The translations under genes and the position numbers were made by a program. This document shows positions 8,204 through 17,373 of a DNA stretch of 64,000 nt, piece after piece (position 1 is the first letter of the stretch; every line of letters starts with the position of its first letter). This stretch comes from Haloactinomyces albus (lineage in GTDB: Bacteria; Actinomycetota; Actinomycetes; Mycobacteriales; Pseudonocardiaceae), in the NCBI RefSeq assembly GCF_031458135.1, contig NZ_JAVDXW010000001.1, positions 930,001 to 994,000 on the forward strand. Reading direction: 5' to 3'. The notes beneath the pieces were generated by a model. That model was given only the letters and a program-made list of their open reading frames with translations, had not been told where the DNA came from and ran no database searches.

Positions 8204-8806
8204 GTGACAGTGCCGGGGGCTCCTCAGCGTGGACCCATGCGTCCCGTGCTCCCCGCCCTGATGCTCGTCACGAGTCTGACCAGCGCCACCGCGGCCATCT
8301 CCGCGCCGCATTCGAGCCCAGCACCACCAATGCCACCGACCCGAGCCGTGGTCCCGGCCGAACCGGATCATTTCGGTTCGCCTCTCCCCGGGCCACGCGA
8401 GGTCGTACGAGCTTTCGACGCACCGGAAACCGACTACGGCTCCGGCCACCGGGGTGTCGACCTCGCAGGCACAGCGGGACAGCCGGTCCGGGCGGCTGCC
8501 ACGGGGCTGGTCGTGTATGCCGGGCGGGTCGTGGACCGCCCTGTGATCTCCATCGAACACCCCGGCGGCATACGCACCACGTACGAGCCCGTCACCCCCG
8601 AAGTGGTGGCCGGAGAACGGGTGACCCGAGGACAACGGATCGGCACACTCGCCGGGGGCCATCCCGAATGTGCCGTGCAGGCCCCGGCATCATGTCTGCA
8701 CTGGGGCGCGCGCCTGCGCTCCGAGTACCTGAATCCACTGCGACTACTCGGTCATGGCGCAGTGCGCTTGCTGCCGTGGCACGGCACCACTTCGGCACGC
8801 CGGTAG
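8204..8806 (+). CDS. Secreted M23-family (LytM-like) peptidase domain protein
   Basis: Predicted exported cell-wall hydrolase or LytM-type activator of 200 aa from the GTG at 8204; an internal ATG at 8237 would leave 189 aa and put the signal peptide at the very N-terminus. A hydrophobic signal segment (residues about 13-33, ending near ATAAISA) precedes a Pro-rich linker. The M23 domain shows HRGVDLAG with the zinc-binding His and Asp, and the C-terminal LHWGAR in place of the usual HLH-type motif. The first His of the HxH is therefore Leu, so a full zinc site is uncertain and the protein may bind peptidoglycan without cutting it. It converges on whiG with a 4-bp gap. DnaA-box-like sites lie in its promoter region. 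Confidence 0.82.
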   Translation: MTVPGAPQRGPMRPVLPALMLVTSLTSATAAISAPHSSPAPPMPPTRAVVPAEPDHFGSPLPGPREVVRAFDAPETDYGSGHRGVDLAGTAGQPVRAAATGLVVYAGRVVDRPVISIEHPGGIRTTYEPVTPEVVAGERVTRGQRIGTLAGGHPECAVQAPASCLHWGARLRSEYLNPLRLLGHGAVRLLPWHGTTSARR

Positions 8807-8810
8807 TCAC

Positions 8811-9806
8811 TCACTGGCTGTGCTCGGTGAGTTTGCTCCGTAGCCGCAGCACCGCGCGGGTGTGCAACTGACACACCCGCGACTCGGTGACCCCGAGTAC
8901 CTTGCCGATCTCGGCAAGCGTGAGGTTCTCGAAGTAGTAGAGCGTGACCACGATGCGGTCTCGATCACTGAGCCGTTCGACAGCCTCCACGAGCTGCCGC
9001 CGACTGTCGCGATCCACCAATGTCGCAACCGGATCCTCGGCCCGGTCGTCGGGCAACGTCTCGGCCAACGACGCCGTCCCCCGTCCGACGCCGATGAGAT
9101 CATCGAGGGCGACAACACTGGTCATCTGCAATTGCGCGAGCAATTCACGCAACTCGTCGGTGGACAGTGCCAGTTCCTCCGCCAGTTCGGCGTCGGTCGC
9201 GGTGCGCTGGAGTTTGGCTTCCAGCCGCTCCAGGGCCCGTTCCACGTCGCGGGCCCGACTACGCACGGAACGCGGAACCCAGTCCTGGGCTCGCAGGTCA
9301 TCGAGGATGGCCCCGCGGATTCGCTGCATGGCGTAGGTCTCGAATTTCAACCCTCGCTCGGGTTCGAACTTCTCGATCGCGTCAACCAAGCCGAACACAC
9401 CCGACTGAATCAGGTCGGAGACCTCGACGTGCGAGGGCAAACCCGTACCGACGCGCCCGGCCACGTACTTCACCAATGGTGCATAGTGCAGCACCAACCG
9501 ATCCCGTAGCTCCTGGTCACGCCGTTGCCCGAAGGCTTGCCACAACGCGACGATGCCTGCTTCGACTTCGTCGGCGCTGCGCTGATCGGTTTCCTGGTGT
9601 TCCGGTATGGGGCCCATGTCACGAGGACGTCCGTCCACGGCCCCGACCCCCCGTTGCCGAGTTCGGCCGTTGGTATGGCGGCCATTGGTTGCCTTGACTT
9701 CCCTGGTCGAGGTTTCCACCTCGTCGTGACACCCTGCCTCGGAGCTTGTGGTCATCGAGTGAGTACCGCCCCCAGCATCGTCAGGAACGGGGGTGGGTTC
9801 GGTCAT
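8811..9806 (-). CDS. whiG: RNA polymerase sigma factor WhiG
   Basis: Sigma-28-type factor that commits aerial hyphae to sporulation in streptomycetes. The conserved part starts near residue 80. Region 2 includes [16 protein letters not shown] and [20 protein letters not shown], then [22 protein letters not shown]. Region 3 follows, and region 4 has [21 protein letters not shown]. The reading frame gives 331 aa from an ATG that overlaps xerC by 26 bp with a GAAGG site upstream. Starts at 9755 or 9617 would give a length closer to known WhiG (about 270-280 aa), so the N-terminal 60 residues are doubtful. No flagellar genes are nearby, supporting WhiG over FliA. Confidence 0.9.
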   Translation of the reverse strand: MTEPTPVPDDAGGGTHSMTTSSEAGCHDEVETSTREVKATNGRHTNGRTRQRGVGAVDGRPRDMGPIPEHQETDQRSADEVEAGIVALWQAFGQRRDQELRDRLVLHYAPLVKYVAGRVGTGLPSHVEVSDLIQSGVFGLVDAIEKFEPERGLKFETYAMQRIRGAILDDLRAQDWVPRSVRSRARDVERALERLEAKLQRTATDAELAEELALSTDELRELLAQLQMTSVVALDDLIGVGRGTASLAETLPDDRAEDPVATLVDRDSRRQLVEAVERLSDRDRIVVTLYYFENLTLAEIGKVLGVTESRVCQLHTRAVLRLRSKLTEHSQ

Positions 9807-10761
9807 GGATCGCCTTCAGCCGTTCGACGGTCACGTGCGTGTAAAGCTGCGTCGTTGAGAGCGTAGCGTGACCAAGCAACTCCTGAACGCTACGGAGGTC
9901 CGCCCCACCTTCGAGTAGGTGGGTCGCAGCGGAGTGACGCAGACCATGGGGACCCATGTCCGCAGCCCCGGCAACCGTCCCCACCGCGTCGTGAACCGCT
10001 CTCCGGGCGGCACGGGGATCGAGGCGCCCGCCACGGACTCCCAGGAACAACGCCGATGTGGACGCCGACGTGGCCAGTGCGGGCCGCCCTCTCGAGAGCC
10101 ATCGGCCAAGAGCACGATCGGCGGGGATGCCGAAGGGGACGACTCTCTCCCGATCGCCCTTGCCGTGAACATGGACAACACGTCGGTCGTGATCGACATG
10201 GTCGAGATCGAGATGGCACAGTTCCGATACCCGCATACCCGTGGCGTAGAGCAGTTCGAGAACGGCATGGTCCCGCAGCGCCGCGGGATCGCCCTGTTGC
10301 GCTCCCGCGGCGGAAGCCTCCATGGCAGAGCCCGCCTGATCCGCCCGGAGCACCGAGGGCAGTGTGCGCTGCTTACGCGGCGCGGACAGCCGCGGCCCTG
10401 GATCCTCGGCCAACAGTTCCTCCCGCAGCGCCCATGCCGTGAAAGTCCGCACCGAAGCTGTCCGCCTCGCCAATGTGGTCTTACTGAGCCCACCGCTATA
10501 CTGCGCAGCCAACCACTCGCGTAAGGCAACCAGGTCCAACGCTTTCATCTCCACGTTGTCGCCGTCGGCACTATGCCGAAGGTGATCCAGTAGCGACACC
10601 GCATCACCGACGTAAGCCCGAACAGTATGCCCGGACAGCGCCCGCTCCCACCACAAGTGGTGCTCGAATCGATCAACAACCCAGCGAAGTGATTCCGGCA
10701 AATTCCGGCGAGCCACACGCAGGTCCGACCGTGGCGACTCGCCTGAACGGGTTGGGGCCAT
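9781..10761 (-). CDS. xerC: Tyrosine recombinase XerC
   Basis: Site-specific recombinase that resolves chromosome dimers at dif with XerD. The 326-aa product has an N-terminal SAM-like core-binding domain (about 23-120) and a catalytic domain with R177, K201, H272-x-x-R275, H298 and the nucleophile Y307 in TTQLYTHV. All catalytic residues are present. The gene overlaps whiG by 26 bp downstream and lies 62 bp after dprA. Its location in a housekeeping block and lack of flanking repeats argue against a phage integrase. Confidence 0.92.
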   Translation of the reverse strand: MAPTRSGESPRSDLRVARRNLPESLRWVVDRFEHHLWWERALSGHTVRAYVGDAVSLLDHLRHSADGDNVEMKALDLVALREWLAAQYSGGLSKTTLARRTASVRTFTAWALREELLAEDPGPRLSAPRKQRTLPSVLRADQAGSAMEASAAGAQQGDPAALRDHAVLELLYATGMRVSELCHLDLDHVDHDRRVVHVHGKGDRERVVPFGIPADRALGRWLSRGRPALATSASTSALFLGVRGGRLDPRAARRAVHDAVGTVAGAADMGPHGLRHSAATHLLEGGADLRSVQELLGHATLSTTQLYTHVTVERLKAIHDRTHPRS

Positions 10762-10823
10762 GCCTCATGACGCTGACCGTTCCGGGCACCGCGGTCAAGT
10801 AACGCCACGCCTCGGGATCGCCG

Positions 10824-11999
10824 TCATCGTGGTTTATTCGAAGAGTTTTTCACCCACCCGTCTTCACCGAGTGTTGCAAGCCCGGCCATCTCCAGCGCGG
10901 GAAGAAGGGAACGCACCTTCCGCAACGAAAGCCCCGAATCACGGGCGAGTTGCTCCGCGCTGGAGCCGTCGGAGCCGGTCAATGCGTCATGAAGCTGCTT
11001 GGCGTAGCGATCGAGCCCATCACTTTTCCGTGCCGGGCCGGCAGCGTCAACGGCCGGGGCCTCCCCGATCGGACTGATCACCTCGATCACTTCCTCGGTT
11101 CTGGTCACCAACATCGCCTTGCCGGAACGGATCATCATGTGGCATCCCACCGAACTCGCCGAGGTGACCGGGCCGGGAACTGCCATTACCGGCCGTCCCA
11201 GAGTGTCCGCCGTGCTCGCCGTATTACTCGCCCCGCTGCGGACCCCGGCCTCCACCACCACAGCACCCTGCCCCGAGGCCGCGATCAGACGGTTGCGTAC
11301 AAGAAAACGATGCCTACGCGGTGATGCGCCCGGAGCGTACTCACTGACCACCAGCCCCCGCTCGGCTACCGCCCGTAGCAATCGACTGTGGCCTGCCGGA
11401 TAATCCCGATCCACACCACAGGCCAGATAAGCCACAGTCGATTCACCGGTAGCCAGCGCGCCTCGGTGCGCCGCACCGTCGATTCCGTATGCGGCGCCCG
11501 AAGCCACGGTGAAGCCCGCATCGGAGAGCCCGTAGCCGAACTCGGCCGCGAGCGTTTCCCCGTAACCGGAGGCCGCGCGAGCTCCCACGATCGCCACGGA
11601 TCTTTCCAGTGCCTCCCCCAACGAGGCGGTACCACGAGCCCACAGCGCGATCGGCTCGGCCATATCCGCGAAGCCGACTTCGGTGGCATCGGAAAAGCAG
11701 GAGAAGCGTTCATGCGGCCATTCCGGCTGTTCGGGCACGATCAGTCGCGCCCCGCTCTCCCGTGCCTGCTCCAGCGCCTTTTCCCCGGATACATGCTCCC
11801 GGCGGGACTCCACTTCCTCGGTGACCTTCTCGGGGGTGTCTCCCGCCCGAACCAATTCGGCAGCTCGCTGCGCTCCGTGCCGACCGATGAATCGAACCAG
11901 TGCGGGCGCGGGCGGTTCGATCACGGAAGCCAGATAGGCCCGCGCGACCATGAGCTCGTCCCATGTGGTCCTGTCCGTGGTCCTGCCTGCGGTACTCAT
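10824..11999 (-). CDS. dprA: DNA-processing protein DprA
   Basis: Binds incoming single-stranded DNA and loads RecA during natural transformation; widely kept even where competence is unproven. The product is 391 aa from an ATG that overlaps the comM stop as ATGA. The Rossmann-like core starts at VAIVGARAASGYG, followed by FTVASGAAYGIDGAAHRGAL and the RNRLIAASGQGAVVVEAG region. A C-terminal winged-helix (DprA_WH-like) segment covers the last 60 residues. Translational coupling to comM suggests joint expression. Confidence 0.94.
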   Translation of the reverse strand: MSTAGRTTDRTTWDELMVARAYLASVIEPPAPALVRFIGRHGAQRAAELVRAGDTPEKVTEEVESRREHVSGEKALEQARESGARLIVPEQPEWPHERFSCFSDATEVGFADMAEPIALWARGTASLGEALERSVAIVGARAASGYGETLAAEFGYGLSDAGFTVASGAAYGIDGAAHRGALATGESTVAYLACGVDRDYPAGHSRLLRAVAERGLVVSEYAPGASPRRHRFLVRNRLIAASGQGAVVVEAGVRSGASNTASTADTLGRPVMAVPGPVTSASSVGCHMMIRSGKAMLVTRTEEVIEVISPIGEAPAVDAAGPARKSDGLDRYAKQLHDALTGSDGSSAEQLARDSGLSLRKVRSLLPALEMAGLATLGEDGWVKNSSNKPR

Positions 12000-13513
12000 G
12001 GTGACCTCCGGTCCCGGAATTCCAGTGCCGCGGCAACATGGTCGGCCTCGGGCTGCAAACTGCCGTCGAGATCGCTCAGCGTCCATGCGACCCGCAGACA
12101 GCGGTCCGCACCACGTGCGGTCACAGCCCCCGTCTCCAGTCCTCGATCCAGCAACGTCGTCGCCTTCCTCGGCAGCGCGAAATCACGACGCAGAACCGGT
12201 CCGGGCACCTCGGCATTGGTCTGCCAGCCATAGTCGGACCAGCGCTCGATCGCCGTCGCTCGCGCCTCGGCGACACGCTTACGCACCATGTCGGTGGATT
12301 CCGGTTCGCCACCCGCATGCAGACTCATAGCCGTGACCGGCCGCATCCGCACGCGCAGATCCACCCGATCGAGCAGCGGCCCGGACAACCTGCCGAGGTA
12401 ACGTCGACGTGTCTGCGGCGGGCACTGGCAGTCGATATCCCTCGCCGGTGCACACGGACACGGATTCGTGGCGAGTACGAGCTGGAACTGCGCCGGATAG
12501 CGCAAGGTACCGTCGCGGCGGGACAGCCGAATTTCACCGTCTTCCAGGGCCGTGCGCAGTGCTTCCAGACGCTTGGCTCCGAACTCACAAGCTTCGTCCA
12601 ACATCAGGATGCCTCGATGCGCCTGGCTGACCGCCCCCGGCTTTGCCAGCCCGGCACCACCGCCCACCAGGCCGGAAATCGAGGTGGAATGGTGCGGAGC
12701 AACAAACGGTGGCACAGTGATCAGTGGTGACCCCGATGGGAGCTGCCCCGCCACCGAGTGAATGGCCGTGATCTCCAACGCAGCCTGCGTGCTCAGATCC
12801 GGCAACAGACCACACAAGCGCCGGGCAAGCATTGTTTTGCCGGTGCCCGGCGGACCGAGCATCAACAGATGATGCCCGCCTGCCGCACCCACTTCCAACG
12901 CCCACCGTGCCTCCGGCTGTCCGAGCACGTCGGCGAGATCCGGCGCAGGATCCGACTCGGAAACCGATTCGCCCACCGGCTCGTGGTCGAGCTCGCGCTG
13001 TTCTCGCGCCCAGGAGATCACCTCCTGAAGGTGCGTGGCGCCCAGCACCTCGATCCCATCGACCAACTGCGCTTCGGCCAGGCACTCCACGGGAACGACC
13101 GCGCGAGTCACGCCCTCTCTGCGGGCCGCCATCAATCCCGGAAGAAGTCCCCGAACCGGTCGGATACGCCCGTCGAGTGCCAACTCCCCGAAGAACACCG
13201 TTCCGTGCAAGCGGTTCGACGGAATCTGCTCGGCACCCGCCAAGACGGCTGCGGCCAGTGCCAGGTCATAGGAGGTACCGACCTTGGGCAACGCCGCGGG
13301 CGAGAGCGCCAGAGTCACACACCTCTGCGGCCAATCCTCCTGGCAATTCTGAATCGCCGAACGAACCCGGTTCTTCGATTCCTGCAATGCCGCATCGGGA
13401 AGACCCAATAATTGGACACTGGGTAACCCGCCCTGGCGCACATCGGCCTCGATCTCGACCAGCACGCCGTCCACGCCGAACAGTGCCACGGCCCAGGTAT
13501 GTCTCAGTGCCAT
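11996..13513 (-). CDS. comM: YifB/ComM family Mg-chelatase-like AAA ATPase
   Basis: Hexameric helicase that promotes branch migration during integration of transformed DNA. The 505-aa product has an N-terminal Lon-like fold (about 1-170), then the AAA core with Walker A GPPGTGKTMLARRL near residue 219 and Walker B ILMLDEACEFG near 300. A C-terminal Mg-chelatase subdomain follows. The start ATG directly follows the yraN stop with no gap, and the stop overlaps dprA, so yraN-comM-dprA is one tightly coupled unit. Confidence 0.94.
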   Translation of the reverse strand: MALRHTWAVALFGVDGVLVEIEADVRQGGLPSVQLLGLPDAALQESKNRVRSAIQNCQEDWPQRCVTLALSPAALPKVGTSYDLALAAAVLAGAEQIPSNRLHGTVFFGELALDGRIRPVRGLLPGLMAARREGVTRAVVPVECLAEAQLVDGIEVLGATHLQEVISWAREQRELDHEPVGESVSESDPAPDLADVLGQPEARWALEVGAAGGHHLLMLGPPGTGKTMLARRLCGLLPDLSTQAALEITAIHSVAGQLPSGSPLITVPPFVAPHHSTSISGLVGGGAGLAKPGAVSQAHRGILMLDEACEFGAKRLEALRTALEDGEIRLSRRDGTLRYPAQFQLVLATNPCPCAPARDIDCQCPPQTRRRYLGRLSGPLLDRVDLRVRMRPVTAMSLHAGGEPESTDMVRKRVAEARATAIERWSDYGWQTNAEVPGPVLRRDFALPRKATTLLDRGLETGAVTARGADRCLRVAWTLSDLDGSLQPEADHVAAALEFRDRRSP

Positions 13514-13915
13514 CTAACACACCTCCGCACGATGCTCGATGTGCACCGATCCACTGGGTGGCCACAGCACCGAAATCACGTCGAACCGAACCTGACACGA
13601 GCGAACCGCGTGCGCACGCAACCATGCTCGAGCCAGAGCCCTGAGCCGCTTCACTTTCTCCGGGGTCACCGCCTCCAGCGGAGAACCGTAATCCACGCCG
13701 GAGCGGGTCTTGACCTCACACACCACGACTTTGTGAGCGTCGGTCGCAACAATGTCGAGTTCCCCCTGCGAACAACGCCAATTGCGCGAGAGCACGACGA
13801 ATCCGTGCTGTTCCAAATATTCGGCAGCGAGTCGCTCACCGGCTTTACCGAGGGCGTGCTTCCTGCTTTTGGTGTCGTCATCGGACAACGCACCGAAAAC
13901 GGGCTTGTCAGCCAT
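13514..13915 (-). CDS. YraN/UPF0102 endonuclease-like protein
   Basis: Small protein of the PD-(D/E)xK-like fold. The ATG at 13915 was chosen for the GGGAGAG site 3-9 nt upstream, giving 133 aa; a longer frame to 14023 adds 36 residues with no similarity. The core shows [18 protein letters not shown] and GELDIVA[11 protein letters not shown], where D, E and K form the putative nuclease site. The biological role is not established, but its fusion-like spacing to comM and dprA links it to DNA uptake or repair. Confidence 0.88.
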   Translation of the reverse strand: MADKPVFGALSDDDTKSRKHALGKAGERLAAEYLEQHGFVVLSRNWRCSQGELDIVATDAHKVVVCEVKTRSGVDYGSPLEAVTPEKVKRLRALARAWLRAHAVRSCQVRFDVISVLWPPSGSVHIEHRAEVC

Positions 13916-13995
13916 GTCTCTCCCACCGCGGACCGTTCGGACAACTCCAATCTGCCCCGCAGTCGGCCATGCCTGCCAGCCCCGATCTTCGGGCC

Positions 13996-14023
13996 TGTGG
14001 ACAACTCTTTTTCCTGTGGACAA
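13996..14023 (-). promoter_or_regulatory. Pair of perfect DnaA-box-like 9-mers upstream of yraN
   Basis: TTGTCCACA occurs twice on the minus strand (complements at 13996-14004 and 14015-14023), both perfect and 19 bp apart. They lie 81-108 bp upstream of the yraN start, pointing toward it. The spacing and direction match the pair before the M23 gene. Confidence 0.5.
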
Positions 14024-14170
14024 CTCCCCAGGGCAAGGGCTCCGGCGTGAACTCAGCTCGCCCTACGGCCCCGATCGAGCGCGGTCACTACGCACGGCCG
14101 AGGACACGCGCGTCCTCATCCGGTGGGCACTCCAGGCGACCGGGCGCCGATGTCCTCCACGAGAACCGAT

Positions 14171-14494
14171 TCACCCGCCGAACGGACCGCTCTCGGGCAA
14201 CCGCAGGTCCGGCTTGTCCAACTCCTCGACGTTGACGTCCTTGAACGTGATGACACGCACGTTCTTGACGAACCGAGCCGGTCGGTACATGTCCCAGACC
14301 CACGCATCCGACATGGCCACCTCGAAGTAAACCTCGGTGTCGGAGTTGCGCACCTGTACATCCACCCCGTTGGCGAGGTAGAAACGTCGCTCCGTCTCCA
14401 CCACATAGGTGAACTGGCCGACGATGTCGCGATACTCCTTGTAGAGCTGCAACTCCATCTCGGTTTCGTACTTTTCGAGATCCTCGGCGCTCAT
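14171..14494 (-). CDS. DUF2469 family conserved actinobacterial protein
   Basis: The 107-aa protein starts MSAEDLEKYETEMELQLYKEY and contains FTYVVETERRFYLAN and WVWDMYRPARFV, the hallmarks of this small cytoplasmic family found throughout actinobacteria between rnhB and yraN. Its function is unknown. It sits 33 bp after rnhB on the same strand, and its start is supported by conservation of the N-terminus. Confidence 0.9.
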   Translation of the reverse strand: MSAEDLEKYETEMELQLYKEYRDIVGQFTYVVETERRFYLANGVDVQVRNSDTEVYFEVAMSDAWVWDMYRPARFVKNVRVITFKDVNVEELDKPDLRLPESGPFGG

Positions 14495-14527
14495 CGGCGT
14501 ACGAGCCTTTCCCCGTCGGTGGTCAGC

Positions 14528-15328
14528 CTACGACTCAGCATTGTCCGTCCCCCTCGTCATCCGGGCCTCGTCCAGCCCACCCCCATTGTCCACCACACTC
14601 TCCCCGGAGGCATCGAACAATCCCGGCTTGCTGCTGACACTGCGTGGTGGCCGCATCCCATGCAGGGCAGCCGCAGCCGCAACATTGGAGTAGCACCACC
14701 GATGCTGCACACTCGGACCATGCCTACGCAGGTTCTGCGTGTGCACCGAGGTGGAATACCCCTTGTGCTCGTCGAACCGGTACATCGGCAACGTCACGTG
14801 CAGGTCACTCATGATCCGGTCCCGTGTGACCTTCGCGAGTACCGACGCCGCGGCGACGCAGGCCGCGACCCGATCTCCCTTCGCCACGGCCACACTCGGT
14901 GCCGCCAGACCGGACACCCGAAAACCGTCCGTGAGCACATAACCGGGATGCACGGTCAGAGCGGCAACGGCCCGGCGCATCCCCTCGAGGTTCGCCACGT
15001 GAATCCCCAGTGCGTCGATCTCCTCGGGAGGAACGACGATGGCCGACCAACTCACCGACCGCGCCACGATGATGTCGAACAGACGTTCGCGCTCTGCGGC
15101 AGAAAGCTGCTTCGAGTCCGTGAGCCCGCCGAAGCGACGTCCATCACCGGATCTGAGGGCACAGACAGCAATCACGAGCGGACCCGCACAGGCACCTCGA
15201 CCGGCCTCGTCCACTCCGGCAACAGGTCCCAGTCCACGGCGTTCCAGCGCTGCCTGCAATGCCCAGTTGCCCGAACTGCGCCGAACCACGGATCTCGACG
15301 GTCGTAACTCGGTGAGCTTCGCTCCCAC
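14528..15328 (-). CDS. rnhB: Ribonuclease HII
   Basis: Removes RNA from RNA-DNA hybrids and starts ribonucleotide excision repair. The GTG at 15328 gives 266 aa and begins two bases after the lepB stop; an AGGAG lies 11 nt upstream, rather far. Motif I VAGVDEAGRGACAGPLV carries the catalytic Asp-Glu, followed by LTDSKQLSAAERERL and later AKVTRDRIM. A C-terminal extension of about 35 polar residues goes beyond the usual family end. Confidence 0.93.
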   Translation of the reverse strand: MGAKLTELRPSRSVVRRSSGNWALQAALERRGLGPVAGVDEAGRGACAGPLVIAVCALRSGDGRRFGGLTDSKQLSAAERERLFDIIVARSVSWSAIVVPPEEIDALGIHVANLEGMRRAVAALTVHPGYVLTDGFRVSGLAAPSVAVAKGDRVAACVAAASVLAKVTRDRIMSDLHVTLPMYRFDEHKGYSTSVHTQNLRRHGPSVQHRWCYSNVAAAAALHGMRPPRSVSSKPGLFDASGESVVDNGGGLDEARMTRGTDNAES

Positions 15329-15330
15329 GA

Positions 15331-16305
15331 TCAGTGATACTCCTGTGCACCACGATGGGAAGCAACAGTGAGTCGCTGTCGTCCTACCCAGAACCCGGGA
15401 AGTGCGATTGCGAGTCCGACACCGTCCGGCAGTTCGGTACGCCAGGTCGGCGCGCCCAGAGCGATGGTCTGCGGGTCGGGTTCCGGAATGGCCTGCCATC
15501 TGGTGGGCGGCAGCACGATGAACTGCGCCTTACCGATGACATTGTCCACCGGTACCGCGCCCCGCACGCCACCGCCGCCCTGAACCCGGGAATCGGCGGA
15601 GTCATTGCGGTTGTCGCCCATGACCCACAGGTGGTTCCGAGGCACGGTCACGGGACCGAACTCCTGCTGCGTCTTCCCGCGACCGGGTTCCCAGTAAACG
15701 TAGGGCTCGTGCAGCGGCTGTCCATTCACCGTGACCCGGTTCTGCGGGTCACAACAAGCCACGGTCTGCCCTTCGGTGGCGATGACCCGCTTGACGAAGT
15801 CCTTTTCGTTCGGGGTCGGGAAACCCAGCAGCGACCCCACACCCTGGAAGAACTGCGCGACCGGGTTCGTGGTCTCCGGTGCGTCGAACTCGTTCTGCAT
15901 CCAGGTATCCGGCCCGCGGAACACCACCACGTCGCCGGGCTGCGGTTCGCCGAACAGGTAGCTGATCTTGTCCACGAGGATTCGGTCATTGGAACAACCG
16001 GGACACCCGTGCAGCGTTTGTTCCATCGATTGCGACGGAATGACATACACGCGGGCCACGAAAGCCTGAAGCAGGACCGTCAGCACCAGAGCAGTCACGA
16101 TCAGAATCGGTAGCTCGCGCCAGAAGGAGCCCTTCTTGCTCTTCCTGCCACCACGGCGAGAACCCGACCGCGCGGAAGACCCCTCGGAAGCGTCCTGCGC
16201 ACCGGAGTCGTACTCCGCGCCTTCCCCCTCCTGAGACTCTGCCACTCGACGCTCTTCCTCCGGTGGTTCTTCCTCTGGTCCTGGGGAGCGCATGACGTCG
16301 GCCAC
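15331..16305 (-). CDS. lepB: Type I signal peptidase
   Basis: Membrane serine peptidase that cleaves Sec and Tat signal peptides outside the membrane. The 324-aa product has a long acidic cytoplasmic N-terminus (about 1-60), a transmembrane helix at about 65-88, then the nucleophile Ser in VIPSQSMEQT and the general base Lys in FVKRVIATEG. The DNRNDSADSR box near the end is family box E. A second hydrophobic stretch near the C-terminus (IALPGFWVG) is weak. The GTG at 16305 or the ATG four codons later may be the start. Confidence 0.94.
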   Translation of the reverse strand: MADVMRSPGPEEEPPEEERRVAESQEGEGAEYDSGAQDASEGSSARSGSRRGGRKSKKGSFWRELPILIVTALVLTVLLQAFVARVYVIPSQSMEQTLHGCPGCSNDRILVDKISYLFGEPQPGDVVVFRGPDTWMQNEFDAPETTNPVAQFFQGVGSLLGFPTPNEKDFVKRVIATEGQTVACCDPQNRVTVNGQPLHEPYVYWEPGRGKTQQEFGPVTVPRNHLWVMGDNRNDSADSRVQGGGGVRGAVPVDNVIGKAQFIVLPPTRWQAIPEPDPQTIALGAPTWRTELPDGVGLAIALPGFWVGRQRLTVASHRGAQEYH

Positions 16306-16654
16306 CCCGCCAGGCTACTGGACATTCGAGCACTCTCACCGGCTGCCCCGCACTGGCCCACACGGCCCACAACGGGGCACGACCGCGGGAAAACAACCCG
16401 ATAGGGCATCGGTGACGTGCGATTTTCCCACCGTTCCCACACAGCGGACGGAGTACTGCAGTGATTCAGGCATCGCTCGTACCGCTCCGAGGGGCCCTAC
16501 GCGGCCACATACTTCACCCGAAGGTGCAATGCGATGAGGTAGCACGGTGCCGGACAGACGAACGACCCGGGGCATGCCCGGGTCGTTCGCGGCAGTCCGC
16601 ACACATGGTACCCATGCCGCCCGTACCTGCCGGTACGTACGAGAGCTGCTCAGC
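16306..16654. other. Intergenic interval with rplS terminator
   Basis: About 350 bp between lepB and rplS, both on the minus strand. Apart from the hairpin at 16559-16589 and the presumed lepB promoter region nothing specific is seen; open frames here lack ribosome sites. Confidence 0.5.
16559..16589 (-). terminator. Perfect hairpin terminator after rplS
   Basis: CGAACGACCCGGG pairs with CCCGGGTCGTTCG over 13 bp around a 5-nt loop, 66 bp downstream of the rplS stop. There is no clear U-run, which is common for terminators of GC-rich actinobacteria. Confidence 0.75.
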
Positions 16655-17014
16655 TCAGGAAGCCTTGGCCGGCTCCCGCTTCTCCTTGATCTTGGCAGCC
16701 TTGCCACGCAGATTACGCAGGTAGTACAGCTTCGCCCGCCGCACATCACCGCGAGTGGCGACCTCGATCTTGGCGATGTTCGGACTGTGCACGGGGAAGG
16801 TACGCTCCACGCCGACACCGAAGGACACCTTGCGCACGGTGAAGGTCTCCCGCACGCCATCGCCCTGTCGGCGAATGACCGCGCCCTGGAAAACCTGGTT
16901 GCGCTCACGCGAACCCTCGATGACGCGGACGTGGACCTTCAGCGTGTCGCCAGGCCGAAAGCTGGGGATGTCGGAACGCAGCGACTGGGCGTCCAGAGCG
17001 TCCAGGGTGTTCAT
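16655..17014 (-). CDS. rplS: 50S ribosomal protein L19
   Basis: Large-subunit protein at the subunit interface near bridge B8. The 119-aa product starts [15 protein letters not shown] and contains [26 protein letters not shown]-type sequence and [17 protein letters not shown]. The ATG at 17014 is preceded by a GAGGACGG purine run. It is separated from trmD by a 359-bp gap, so it probably has its own promoter, and it ends before a strong hairpin. Confidence 0.97.
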   Translation of the reverse strand: MNTLDALDAQSLRSDIPSFRPGDTLKVHVRVIEGSRERNQVFQGAVIRRQGDGVRETFTVRKVSFGVGVERTFPVHSPNIAKIEVATRGDVRRAKLYYLRNLRGKAAKIKEKREPAKAS

Positions 17015-17373
17015 CGGTGGTCCGTCCTCGTCCGTGTCGTTGATCCGTTCACTCGGAACAGCGACTTCTGTTCCGGTGAGCCGCGACCTCGCGGTGCGGC
17101 ATCGACCTGCACAGTACGTCTTTTCAGCCCGTACCGAACCGGTCTTCTCGTAGCAACACCCGAACCGATCGCCATGGACTCGGCCGGGGGCCAGCAAGCC
17201 GTTTTACGTCACCCCGCAACCCGAGGAAGACGCCTGCCGAAGCAGGAAGACAAGTCATCGCCCACCGGATTTGCACTCATGGGCTTGCATTCATGAGCGT
17301 GCATCCACGCAGGCGCTTTCCTTCAGCCAGTAGCGTATCAGGCCTACGCCATCGACCATGCGGACGGTCCGAA
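17015..17373. other. Intergenic interval upstream of rplS
   Basis: About 360 bp between trmD and rplS on the same strand. It should carry the rplS promoter and leader. I could not place a convincing -35/-10 pair or a named ribosomal leader structure. Confidence 0.4.

Noticed and set aside
6646-8871. 741-codon plus-strand open frame
   Set aside because: Antisense of rpsB and partly intergenic; no ribosome site or recognisable domain.
9781-10761. XerC as a phage integrase
   Set aside because: No attachment repeats, no other phage genes, and the gene is in a conserved chromosomal order.
14586-14594. Further DnaA-like 9-mer TTGTCCACC inside rnhB
   Set aside because: Single, imperfect and inside a coding region; expected by chance.
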